Part shown: piece by piece, positions 56,792 to 64,000 of the stretch
Layout of the letters: the number at the start of each line of letters is the position of its first letter
How positions within the stretch are numbered: the first letter of the stretch is position 1
Position numbers and translations under genes: made by a program
Assembly (NCBI RefSeq): GCF_009910675.1
Contig: NZ_RSEJ01000010.1
Coordinates: 82,457-146,456 of the forward strand
Reading direction: 5' to 3'
Length of the DNA: 64,000 bases
Origin: Photobacterium alginatilyticum
GTDB lineage: Bacteria > Pseudomonadota > Gammaproteobacteria > Enterobacterales > Vibrionaceae
The notes under the pieces: model-generated
The model's database searches: none
Told to the model about the DNA's origin: nothing
Seen by the model: the letters and a program-made list of their open reading frames with translations, nothing else

Positions 56792-56808
56792 CAGTAACTG
56801 GAACGTAA

Positions 56809-56836
56809 AGCGGCTACCTTTTTCAAGGTAGCCGCT
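56809..56836. terminator. Hairpin between convergent genes
   Basis: AGCGGCTACCTT and AAGGTAGCCGCT form a perfect 12-bp stem with loop TTTC between the ends of the SnoaL-like and chemoreceptor genes; probably a shared terminator though T-runs are short. Confidence 0.75.
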
Positions 56837-56867
56837 GTTGAGGTAATGCTAGAGCCGAGTTGAAAAT

Positions 56868-58556
56868 CTAGCTTGTCTTGAACTGACCTACCAGCTGTTT
56901 AAGCTCGGTACCTGCATGGTTCAGCTCGCTGACTACTTGCTCTGAGCTGCTGCTCGAATGGATAAGGTCAGTAACGATATCTTGAATGGCTACCATATTG
57001 CGGTTGATTTCGTCGGTCACTGAGCTCTGCTCGGTAGCTGCTGTTGCTATCTGGCTGGTCATGTCATTAATCGCTTCAACTGCACCGGTAACGGATGACA
57101 GGCTTTCGGTGATAGAGTTTGCTGCACCTACCGCTTCGGTACATGTTGACTGGCTGTTGCTCATTGATGATACGGCCTGAGAAACCAGGGCATGAAGCTC
57201 ATCAAGCATCTCTTTGATTTCCTGGGTACTCGACTGGGTACGGCTTGCCAGTCCGCGAACTTCGTCGGCAACAACGGCGAAGCCTCGTCCTTGTTCACCT
57301 GCACGTGCTGCCTCAATGGCGGCGTTTAGTGCCAGTAGGTTAGTCTGCTCGGCAATTTCACCGATGACTTTCAGAACGTTATCAATCTTTTGTGATTGCT
57401 GGTTCAGAGAGTGGATGTGCTGGGCGGCCTGATCGACTTCGTCGACGAGCGCGCTGATGGAAACAACAGAAGTATCGACACGTTGCTGGGCAACATGGGA
57501 ATCTTCGCTGGCATTGCTGGTGGCATTCGATACTTCGTTGGCATTCATTGCCACTTCGCTTGCTGCCGAGCTCATTTCAGTGACCGCTGTGACGATTTGC
57601 TCTGTTTCGTTGTTGTGCTCTTGAAGCTGCTGCGTCAGACGAATAGTCTGATCATGGATATTGTTGGCAGCGCCGCTAACGTTATCTGTTACATCAGAAA
57701 CCTGGGTAATGATCCCTTGCAGCTTGGCTACAAAGCGGTTAAAGGCATTACCGAGTTCGGCAATTTCGTCATGGCCCTGAACTTCCAGACGGCGTGTCAA
57801 ATCACCCTCACCATCGGCGATCTCGTTGAGTGTCTTGGCCATATTCTGAACCGGGCGGGTCATACGGTTGGCAATGAACAGAATACAAAGCACACTCAGC
57901 GCACCAAGCACTAGCGAGCTGATTAAGACAAGTTCAAAGCGCTCGGCCATGCTTGCAGAAGCCTGGGTATGGTAGGCTTCGACCTGGGTGTCGATATCAT
58001 CAATATAAAGACCGGTACCGATGAACCACTGTCCGTTATTAACCGCTGTCGAGTAGCTTAACTTCGGCTGTGGCTGGCCGCCGCTGCTTTTCGGGTAGCT
58101 ATAGGCAACAAACCCACCGCCACTCTGAGCGGCTTTGATCAATCCCTTGATGTAGGCAACACCGTTAACATCAGTGTTGTTTAGTCGGTTTTGGTTGTGA
58201 TTGGCAGGAGCGGTCGCATGCGCTACGTTGGTGCCTTTCATATCATAAATGAAAAAGTAACCAGAGCGGTCATTGGCAAAACGAAGGGGAGTAAGCAGGG
58301 CACGGACTTTCTCTAGTGCAACGCTAGAGTTGGTGTTGTCGGCAAGAACGCCGTCAACAGCGTGCTGGGCGATGGTTGTCGCATCTTTTAGCTGGCTTTT
58401 GCGTTCGAGGATAAGACGTTCTTTGTAAAGGGTAACCTCTTCATCTACAGCTTTATTCTCAAGTGTCACGATGATCCCAATCGCAACACTCATTATGATG
58501 AAAACCGGTAATATGCTTAGCAGCAATAGTTTGCTTTTTAACTGTAATTTATTCAT
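56868..58556 (-). CDS. Methyl-accepting chemotaxis protein (single Cache)
   Basis: A 562-residue chemoreceptor. Membrane helix near 10-30, a periplasmic sCache-type sensor (about 35-195, with [19 protein letters not shown] and the [14 protein letters not shown] strand pattern), a second membrane helix near 210-230, HAMP, and a long signalling coiled coil with the invariant tip [19 protein letters not shown]. It lacks a C-terminal CheR-docking pentapeptide. Single-gene unit; sCache sensors often bind small organic acids, but the ligand cannot be read off. Confidence 0.94.
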   Translation of the reverse strand: MNKLQLKSKLLLLSILPVFIIMSVAIGIIVTLENKAVDEEVTLYKERLILERKSQLKDATTIAQHAVDGVLADNTNSSVALEKVRALLTPLRFANDRSGYFFIYDMKGTNVAHATAPANHNQNRLNNTDVNGVAYIKGLIKAAQSGGGFVAYSYPKSSGGQPQPKLSYSTAVNNGQWFIGTGLYIDDIDTQVEAYHTQASASMAERFELVLISSLVLGALSVLCILFIANRMTRPVQNMAKTLNEIADGEGDLTRRLEVQGHDEIAELGNAFNRFVAKLQGIITQVSDVTDNVSGAANNIHDQTIRLTQQLQEHNNETEQIVTAVTEMSSAASEVAMNANEVSNATSNASEDSHVAQQRVDTSVVSISALVDEVDQAAQHIHSLNQQSQKIDNVLKVIGEIAEQTNLLALNAAIEAARAGEQGRGFAVVADEVRGLASRTQSSTQEIKEMLDELHALVSQAVSSMSNSQSTCTEAVGAANSITESLSSVTGAVEAINDMTSQIATAATEQSSVTDEINRNMVAIQDIVTDLIHSSSSSEQVVSELNHAGTELKQLVGQFKTS

Positions 58557-58957
58557 AGCGACTCGGACTCTTCTACATTCATAATTATAATTTTGGGGGG
58601 TTATGAACTTCCCAATAAAGTATGTCGGCCTTGACGTTTAATTCTTTACAGGATGTTGTGTTATTTATACAGCTGTCAGTAAAAAAATGGGCTACAGCTC
58701 ACAAATGAAGCGCTATTTTGCTTCCACAGGCAAAGAAAGGCAGGCAAAGATCCGAGTCTGTTCGCTTTATGCGCAAAAGTGATTTGATTGTTATAAATAT
58801 GCAAGGGGTATAACAGTTATTCCGTGTAAGATTTGTTACGCTTCCTTGGTATTCTTTTCGATTATCAATTCAGCAGTCATGCTGTCAGCTATCTTCTTAG
58901 CGATCTTATAGTAACAAGTGGCCAGGAGGCCACTTTCTGCATCAGGAGGGATGTTCG
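58557..58957. other. Divergent region, chemoreceptor / astA
   Basis: 401 bp with no coding frame. Near its right end AAGTGGCC-AGGA-GGCCACTT (58916-58935) forms a stable hairpin directly before the astA ribosome site AGGAGGG; it could sit in the 5' leader of astA mRNA. No convincing ArgR operator was found. Confidence 0.6.
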
Positions 58958-59974
58958 ATGCTAGTAATTCGTCCGATTACTGAGGCCGATTTTCCGGCGC
59001 TTATGCGTTGTGCGGAAGAGTCAGGCCATGGGTTCACCTCGCTTCCGGTAAATGAAGAGTTGCTCCGGGGCAAAATTGAACACTCACTAGAGAGCTTTTC
59101 TAAAGAGGTGATCTCGCCGGGGATTGAAGGTTACCTGATGGTAGCCGAAGACACTGATACCGGAGAAGTTGTTGGCACCACAGGTATCGAGGCCGCAGTC
59201 GGGCTTGACGTACCTTTTTACAGTTACCATATAAGCAAAGTGGTGCATTCTTCACGCAAGTTGGGAGTGCATAATATTGTCGAGCTGTTAACCTTCGGCA
59301 ATAACTACACGGGATGCAGTGAAATATGTACCTTGTTTTTACGCCCTCAGTGGCGCGAAGGGCTCAACGGTCGTCTGTTATCTAAGTGCCGGTTTTTAAT
59401 GATGGGTGAGCACCCGCAGCGTTTTTCTAAAACCGTGTTTGCCGAAATGCGTGGTGTATCCGACGAAGAGGGGCACTCTCCTTTCTGGGAGTGGCTGAGA
59501 GATCATTTCTTTTCCATTGAGTTTACCCATGCGGATTATTTGGTCGGGGTGGGTCAAAAAGGGTTTATTGCCGATCTTATGCCTAAATTGCCGATTTATG
59601 TCAGTTTACTCAGTGACGAGGCGCAGGAGGTAATAGGTCAGGTTCACGAAAAAACACGCCCGGCGTTGCGTTTGTTGGAGAAAGAAGGATTTACTAACCG
59701 TGGTTATGCGGCGATTTTTGATGCCGGGCCCACAGTAGAATGCGATATGGTAAATATACGTTCTGTCTACCAGGCCTTTCATTGTAATGTCGAAATAAGT
59801 AAACATAGCAGCCAGTCAGATTATTTGGTCAGTAATACTGAGTTTCAGCATTTCAGGGCTGTTGCAGGCAAGGTCGATGTGAACAGGACACTTGCTAAAG
59901 CGCGAATTTCACCTGAAATGGCAGATGCCCTGCAGGTGAATGACGGTGACAGGATCCGCTTGCTCGCACAGTAG
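58958..59974 (+). CDS. astA: Arginine N-succinyltransferase
   Basis: Transfers succinyl from succinyl-CoA to the alpha-amino group of arginine, the entry step of the AST pathway. The 338-residue protein has the GNAT-like N-terminal start MLVIRPITEADFPAL and the family stretches NNYTGCSEICTLFLRPQWR and FAEMRGVSDEEGHSPFW (substrate region). Full length for the family. GGAGG lies eight bases before the ATG. It is closed by its own terminator, so it stands apart from astBCDE; astE is at 28320 and the others are outside the window. Confidence 0.94.
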   Translation: MLVIRPITEADFPALMRCAEESGHGFTSLPVNEELLRGKIEHSLESFSKEVISPGIEGYLMVAEDTDTGEVVGTTGIEAAVGLDVPFYSYHISKVVHSSRKLGVHNIVELLTFGNNYTGCSEICTLFLRPQWREGLNGRLLSKCRFLMMGEHPQRFSKTVFAEMRGVSDEEGHSPFWEWLRDHFFSIEFTHADYLVGVGQKGFIADLMPKLPIYVSLLSDEAQEVIGQVHEKTRPALRLLEKEGFTNRGYAAIFDAGPTVECDMVNIRSVYQAFHCNVEISKHSSQSDYLVSNTEFQHFRAVAGKVDVNRTLAKARISPEMADALQVNDGDRIRLLAQ

Positions 59975-60016
59975 TAGAACTGGATGTCTGATAAATGACA
60001 GTTCTCTTACTAATTG

Positions 60017-60052
60017 AAAGCACTTAAGGACAAAACCTTAAGTGCTTTTTTT
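60017..60052 (+). terminator. Rho-independent terminator of astA
   Basis: AAAGCACTTAAGG and CCTTAAGTGCTTT form a perfect 13-bp stem around ACAAAA, followed by a T-run. Confidence 0.95.
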
Positions 60053-60073
60053 CCAGAGGAGATAACAATAATT

Positions 60074-60131
60074 ATATATACCCAAGTAATTCTCGCTGAA
60101 ACGAGCATCGAGAGGCTGCTTGGGTATATAT
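60074..60131. mobile_element. MITE-like inverted-repeat element (short copy)
   Basis: A 58-bp element with 13-base terminal repeats ATATATACCCAAG and CTTGGGTATATAT. Its interior TAATTCTCGCTGAAACGAGC is the reverse complement of the stretch next to the left end of the 269-bp element at 45608. It therefore looks like an internal-deletion form of the same family. No coding capacity. Confidence 0.8.
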
Positions 60132-60484
60132 CATGGCTATGAGCAGATTTAATCTGAAAATTGTAACGGTTATTACGGAACTTTCGTCAGATAGAGCACA
60201 AATTTAATAGTTCCTCTTGGCTAAATCAATATCACTGACTTTAATTATTAGGTAATGGTATCTTATTTAAAATAATTCCACCAAGTTAAATTTGGCGCTC
60301 TAATAACTCAGTAAGAATTGAGCATTAATTTATAAAATGGATTATAAGTCTTAGAGAATTATCAAGGCAGTTAGAAAAACAAACTTAAAAACATCATTGT
60401 TATGGTTAGCTGGTGAACATTAATTCAATTTTCACTCCGAACCAGGTTAATCACTAAATATTAATATCTACAGAGAGAACTAAA
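60132..60484. other. AT-rich upstream region of the large lipoprotein gene
   Basis: 353 bp, strongly AT-rich, without a gene. It presumably holds the promoter of the lipoprotein gene; AGAGAG lies nine bases before its ATG. No specific site could be named. Confidence 0.55.
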
Positions 60485-62053
60485 ATGGTCAAAAATACTG
60501 TAGTACTCGGCTCAATATTATTGCTCACAGCATGTAATGGTTCTGATTCAGGCGATACAGCTACAAATTCTACTATTACCTTGTCATTAGTTCCTTCTGA
60601 AGCGGTAGTAGTATCACCGTTTGATGTGACTCAAGATGATGCCAATCCTAAATCTACTACCCAGATGTTAAAGCGAGTCAGCGCGGTATCAACCAAAGCT
60701 TCACCTACTTACTCTTGGGCAACAGCACGTATTGATGCAATTTTAAATGGCTCGACTCCGTTAAGAAATACTTTTACTGCCAACCTTTTCTATCGCCAGG
60801 GTACTAATGCAGCATGTTATGGACCAAATCTCCTATATCAAGACCATCCTGATGGAGCCGGCGGTAGTGGTGAGCTTCCTGGTGGTGATTTACTCATGTG
60901 GTTAGAGGAAGATACTACTGGTCACGCCTGTGCTGCAGCTCAAATGAACTCGCGCCTTGCTGGAACGAGAGATCAGTCGATGGGGGCCTTAATGGTGATT
61001 GCCAGCATGGTCGCTACCGCGAATGCCAATAGTATCGCATTGCCCGCAGCGGGAGCGAGTATTACATTAACATCAGAAATGAACGCGTTATCTGTTCTCA
61101 ATGTAACTTTTAACAGCGTGACACTTAGCCAAACATCAACGAATGAGTGGAGTTATGAAGTTGATCTCACTTATACACGTAGTGGTGTAGCCGATAACAT
61201 TATCATTGGTTTAGAGCACACTAGCAGTGGCACCAGGAATCAATACAGTGGAGTGCTATTTTACAGAGTTGATGGTGATCAAAGTGATTTCCCCGGAGGG
61301 AATTGTACTTCATCAGATCGTACCCTTAATGGTTCATTACGCTATGACCGTAATAGCTTGACTGATATGAGTATACAAAGCCGAACCGGGATTTTTTGCG
61401 GTAGCGGTGTTAATGGGTTAACCAGTGGAGCAGGCGATGACACCGATAATATGGTCGATGCCTCACTGTATTACGATGCTGGTAGTGCACCGAATGGGTG
61501 GAGCGAAAACTTCAATATTTTTGTCGCTAACTTTGACCCGTCACAACTGTCTGGTCAATACGCCTATGTATGGCAAGCAGGTGCAGGAGATAGCCACAGT
61601 AGGGTATTTAATGTAGGGATAAATGCCCACTCACCGCTAGATGGTGAGTCATACGCAGGTTATGGGGAGCGGGTAGGCAGCAGTGTCGGTGAAGTACAAG
61701 GTCTGATTTGTAACTGGGCGGGTCCAGGTAATAGTCACTCTTTGCAAGAACTTGCTCAGCGCCAGTTTATAACTCAAGACCCAACCACTGGCTTGTTTGA
61801 TGCGTCAATTGGTGCAGGTTCTGCCGATATTACCTATGCACCAACGAACAGCTGTGACTATGGTGGTAGCGGGAGTTTTATTTATGATGTAGATGCTGAT
61901 GGCGATCTGAGTGATGAAACACATGCCGCTGTTACTTCTGATTTGATGCAGCCAGTGGATACTGATTTAGATGGAACCGCGACTATTGAGGAAAAAATTG
62001 CCAGTCGTGGATATACCTTACCGATAGCTCCGGGTAATTGGCCTGGTCAGTAA
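60485..62053 (+). CDS. Large exported lipoprotein of unknown family
   Basis: A 522-residue protein I do not recognise. The signal peptide ends in a lipobox (LLLTACNGS, Cys17), and a Ser/Thr-rich linker follows, as in surface-exposed lipoproteins. The body has several Cys-containing beta-rich stretches (ACYGPN, NCTSSDR, IFCGSG, LICNWAGPG, NSCDYGGSG), suggesting disulfides, and near the C-terminus two Asp-rich loops DVDADGDLSDE and DTDLDGTATIEE that look like calcium-binding EF-hand or dockerin-type loops. Base composition is more AT-rich than its neighbours and a mobile repeat lies 350 bp upstream, so recent gain is possible. No partner gene is adjacent. Confidence 0.75.
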   Translation: MVKNTVVLGSILLLTACNGSDSGDTATNSTITLSLVPSEAVVVSPFDVTQDDANPKSTTQMLKRVSAVSTKASPTYSWATARIDAILNGSTPLRNTFTANLFYRQGTNAACYGPNLLYQDHPDGAGGSGELPGGDLLMWLEEDTTGHACAAAQMNSRLAGTRDQSMGALMVIASMVATANANSIALPAAGASITLTSEMNALSVLNVTFNSVTLSQTSTNEWSYEVDLTYTRSGVADNIIIGLEHTSSGTRNQYSGVLFYRVDGDQSDFPGGNCTSSDRTLNGSLRYDRNSLTDMSIQSRTGIFCGSGVNGLTSGAGDDTDNMVDASLYYDAGSAPNGWSENFNIFVANFDPSQLSGQYAYVWQAGAGDSHSRVFNVGINAHSPLDGESYAGYGERVGSSVGEVQGLICNWAGPGNSHSLQELAQRQFITQDPTTGLFDASIGAGSADITYAPTNSCDYGGSGSFIYDVDADGDLSDETHAAVTSDLMQPVDTDLDGTATIEEKIASRGYTLPIAPGNWPGQ

Positions 62054-62108
62054 TCGCAAAAAAGATGCTGTCAGCGAGCTACCACATTTGTGATAGCTCG
62101 CTGGTGGT

Positions 62109-63767
62109 TTACATTGCCCAGAGCAGAATAGCGAGCAACTGAGGGGATAATATTCGTAAACACATAACAAGCGGGTAGACCGTGGCATAGGACAGTGCCG
62201 ATGCGCCACTCGTTGGGTGCAGGCCGTTGGCAAAGGCCAGAGCCGGTGGATCGGTCATCGAACCGGCCAACATGCCGCAGATTGTTAAGTAGTTAAGCTG
62301 GCCAAAGATGCGTGCAATGAAGCCGACTGTGATTAGCGGGATCGCAGTGATCAAAATGCCGTATCCCATCCAGCTTAGCCCGTCGCCATTGACGAGGGTG
62401 TCGATAAACCCGCCGCCGGATTTAAGTCCGACAACAGCCAGAAAGAGCACGATACCGATCTCTCGCAGCGCAAGGTTGGCACTTGGCGGCATAAACCAGT
62501 ACATCTTGCCGATACTGCCAATTCGAGCAAGGATTAGAGCGACGATCAGCGGTCCGCCTGCCAAGCCAAGCTTGATAGCTGCCGGAAAGCCGGGCAGATA
62601 GAACGGAATTGATCCCAGCAATACCCCGAGCCCGATACCGACGAAAACAGGGAGCATCTGAACTTGCTGAAGCTTTTGGTGAGCGTTGCCCACAATACCG
62701 CTGACAGCTTCAATGGCTTCCTGTTTGCCGACCAGGTTGAGAATGTCACCAAACTGCAAGGTTGACTGGCTGGTTGGCACTAACTCGACGCCGGCACGGT
62801 TGAGACGCGACACAACGACATCGTATTTTTCTTTCAGATCCAAATCGCGGATCTTTTTGCCGAGTACGATCTCGTTGGTGACAACCAGTCGCTGAACACG
62901 CAATTCTGTGCCGCGGGTTGAGAGCGAGGCGTCAACTTCTTCCCCAATAACCAGGCGTGCTTTTTCAAGTGCAGTCTTGTCACCCACCAAGTGCAGTAAA
63001 TCATTGGTTTCGATATGCGTGTTTTGTTTAGGAACATAGAGGTGGTCTTCGCGCTTGAGACGCGAGCAAACAATATCACCCTCGGTTAGTGCTGGGACAT
63101 TCATCAGCATCAGCCCGTTTAGGTTGGGGTTCTTGACCGCGACGTTAATGGTGTGAAGGCTCTCTTTCTTATGGCCATTATGAATTTCAAACTCATCGGC
63201 TTCTTTGTTGACATTGACGCGAAAGGCGAGGCGGAGGGTCCACATAGTCAGCAAGATGCCGCAGATCCCGAACGGGTAAGCAACGGCGTAGCCCATACCA
63301 GTAAGATCGAGCATACCCTCCTGTGCGCCAAGCTCAGAGAGAATTTGCTGACCAGCACCTAGCGATGGCGTATTGGTGACGGCACCGGAAAAGACCCCGA
63401 GAATAACGGGCAAAGGCACATCGAACAGCTGGTGCAGTGCGATGGTCACGAGACAGCCAAGCAAGACAATCAGTGCTGCAAAGCCATTTAGTTTTAGCCC
63501 CGAGCTTCTCAAGGAAGCAAAGAACCCTGGGCCTACCTGTATCCCTATTGTATAAACAAAGAGAATGAGGCCAAACTCTTGTATAAAGTGCAGGGTATTT
63601 GAATCGAGAGCGATGCCCCAGGTGCCGGTGAAGTGACCGACGAAAATGCCGCCGAACAGCACTCCGCCTATCCCTAAACCTACGCCATAGATACGCCAAT
63701 TCCCAATCCAAAGCCCAAGCACCGCTACCAGCGCAAGAATGCTGATAGAGAGCGCAATGTCACTCAT
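62109..63767 (-). CDS. YidE/AspT-family transporter with two RCK_C domains
   Basis: A 552-residue inner-membrane carrier of the aspartate:alanine exchanger family, of the YidE type. Two blocks of about five or six helices (about 1-180 and 375-552) flank two cytosolic TrkA-C (RCK_C) domains (about 195-280 and 285-370) that may bind nucleotides and gate transport. The repeated [12 protein letters not shown] and [13 protein letters not shown] motifs, one in each half, are the family hallmark. Substrate not known for YidE. Convergent with the large lipoprotein gene. Confidence 0.92.
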   Translation of the reverse strand: MSDIALSISILALVAVLGLWIGNWRIYGVGLGIGGVLFGGIFVGHFTGTWGIALDSNTLHFIQEFGLILFVYTIGIQVGPGFFASLRSSGLKLNGFAALIVLLGCLVTIALHQLFDVPLPVILGVFSGAVTNTPSLGAGQQILSELGAQEGMLDLTGMGYAVAYPFGICGILLTMWTLRLAFRVNVNKEADEFEIHNGHKKESLHTINVAVKNPNLNGLMLMNVPALTEGDIVCSRLKREDHLYVPKQNTHIETNDLLHLVGDKTALEKARLVIGEEVDASLSTRGTELRVQRLVVTNEIVLGKKIRDLDLKEKYDVVVSRLNRAGVELVPTSQSTLQFGDILNLVGKQEAIEAVSGIVGNAHQKLQQVQMLPVFVGIGLGVLLGSIPFYLPGFPAAIKLGLAGGPLIVALILARIGSIGKMYWFMPPSANLALREIGIVLFLAVVGLKSGGGFIDTLVNGDGLSWMGYGILITAIPLITVGFIARIFGQLNYLTICGMLAGSMTDPPALAFANGLHPTSGASALSYATVYPLVMCLRILSPQLLAILLWAM

Positions 63768-64000
63768 GGTGAGTCTCCTGGTTAATAAAAATTCTGTTCA
63801 CCGCAAATTTTTTATGATTGCAGGTGTGTGGCAACAATCCGACGGGACGGTATTGTGACGCCAGGGGTAGGCTTATGAACTCAGTAAAGACTGATTTCGC
63901 ATGGATAACGAAAGGAGTGGTTAGGGAGTTTTGTCTACAGCTGGTGGAATCTCATTGTATTCATTGCTTCATACCACATTGAAAAATCGAATTGCGTGTA
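63768..64000. other. Right-edge intergenic sequence
   Basis: The last 233 bp upstream of the YidE-type gene. It should contain that gene's promoter; GGAGA lies about seven bases before its ATG. I see no other feature before the window ends. Confidence 0.5.

Overview
The window reads as a chromosomal segment of a marine gammaproteobacterium of the Vibrionaceae, with Photobacterium, Grimontia or Enterovibrio likelier than a core Vibrio. The evidence is the very close NorM, OmpV-type, DUF3080-, DUF3360- and DUF5062-like proteins, the short mobile repeats that begin with TATACCCAAG, and a gene order that keeps blocks known from Escherichia coli (hxpB/yniC with yniA; thrS-infC-rpmI-rplT; pheS-pheT-ihfA followed by btuC and btuD; norM close to riboflavin synthase). 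From memory, thrS-infC-rpmI-rplT lies on chromosome 2 in V. cholerae while pheST and hut are on chromosome 1; here they are within 10 kb of each other. The species is an inference; no rRNA gene is present.

Layout. 0-9 kb: a tRNA-Val, an orphan ParA-type ATPase with a small DUF5062-like gene, a DUF3080 lipoprotein, norM, a dCache-GGDEF diguanylate cyclase, riboflavin synthase, a small CPXCG protein, the sugar phosphatase hxpB and a fructosamine-kinase-like gene. 9-16 kb: histidine utilisation hutIGUH with its repressor hutC and visible HutC-type operators. 16-31 kb: an OmpV/MipA barrel, then the translation cluster thrS-infC (AUU start)-rpmI-rplT, an inserted chitin-binding trypsin and an acyltransferase, then pheST, ihfA, astE and btuCD. 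31-42 kb: a small membrane protein behind a Fur-like box, a DUF3360 permease, and a tightly overlapped five-gene operon (outer membrane lipoprotein, adaptor, RND pump, response regulator, sensor kinase). 41.6-45.4 kb: an unlisted mini zinc-ribbon gene, a Fur-box-preceded Cys/His-rich gene, an M3 peptidase and a small barrel protein. 45.6-57 kb is the most accessory part: a 269-bp inverted-repeat element directly in front of a solitary trpB, an opine-type cluster (YfcC permease, opine dehydrogenase, LysR regulator, M14 peptidase), then an NmrA reductase, an NhaC-type antiporter, an AraC regulator and a two-domain SnoaL-like protein. 57-64 kb: a chemoreceptor, astA, a second short copy of the inverted-repeat element, an unrecognised lipoprotein and a YidE-type transporter.

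How the genes work together. Amino-acid catabolism is the common theme: histidine (hut), arginine (astA and astE, separated by 30 kb), perhaps opines as an arginine or other amino-acid source, and peptides (M3, M14, secreted trypsin). Iron-type control is suggested at two otherwise anonymous genes. I saw no prophage, integron, transposase, CRISPR array or restriction system. The best candidates for something undescribed are the Fur-box genes with the hidden zinc-ribbon gene, the opine cluster, and the large lipoprotein at 60.5 kb.
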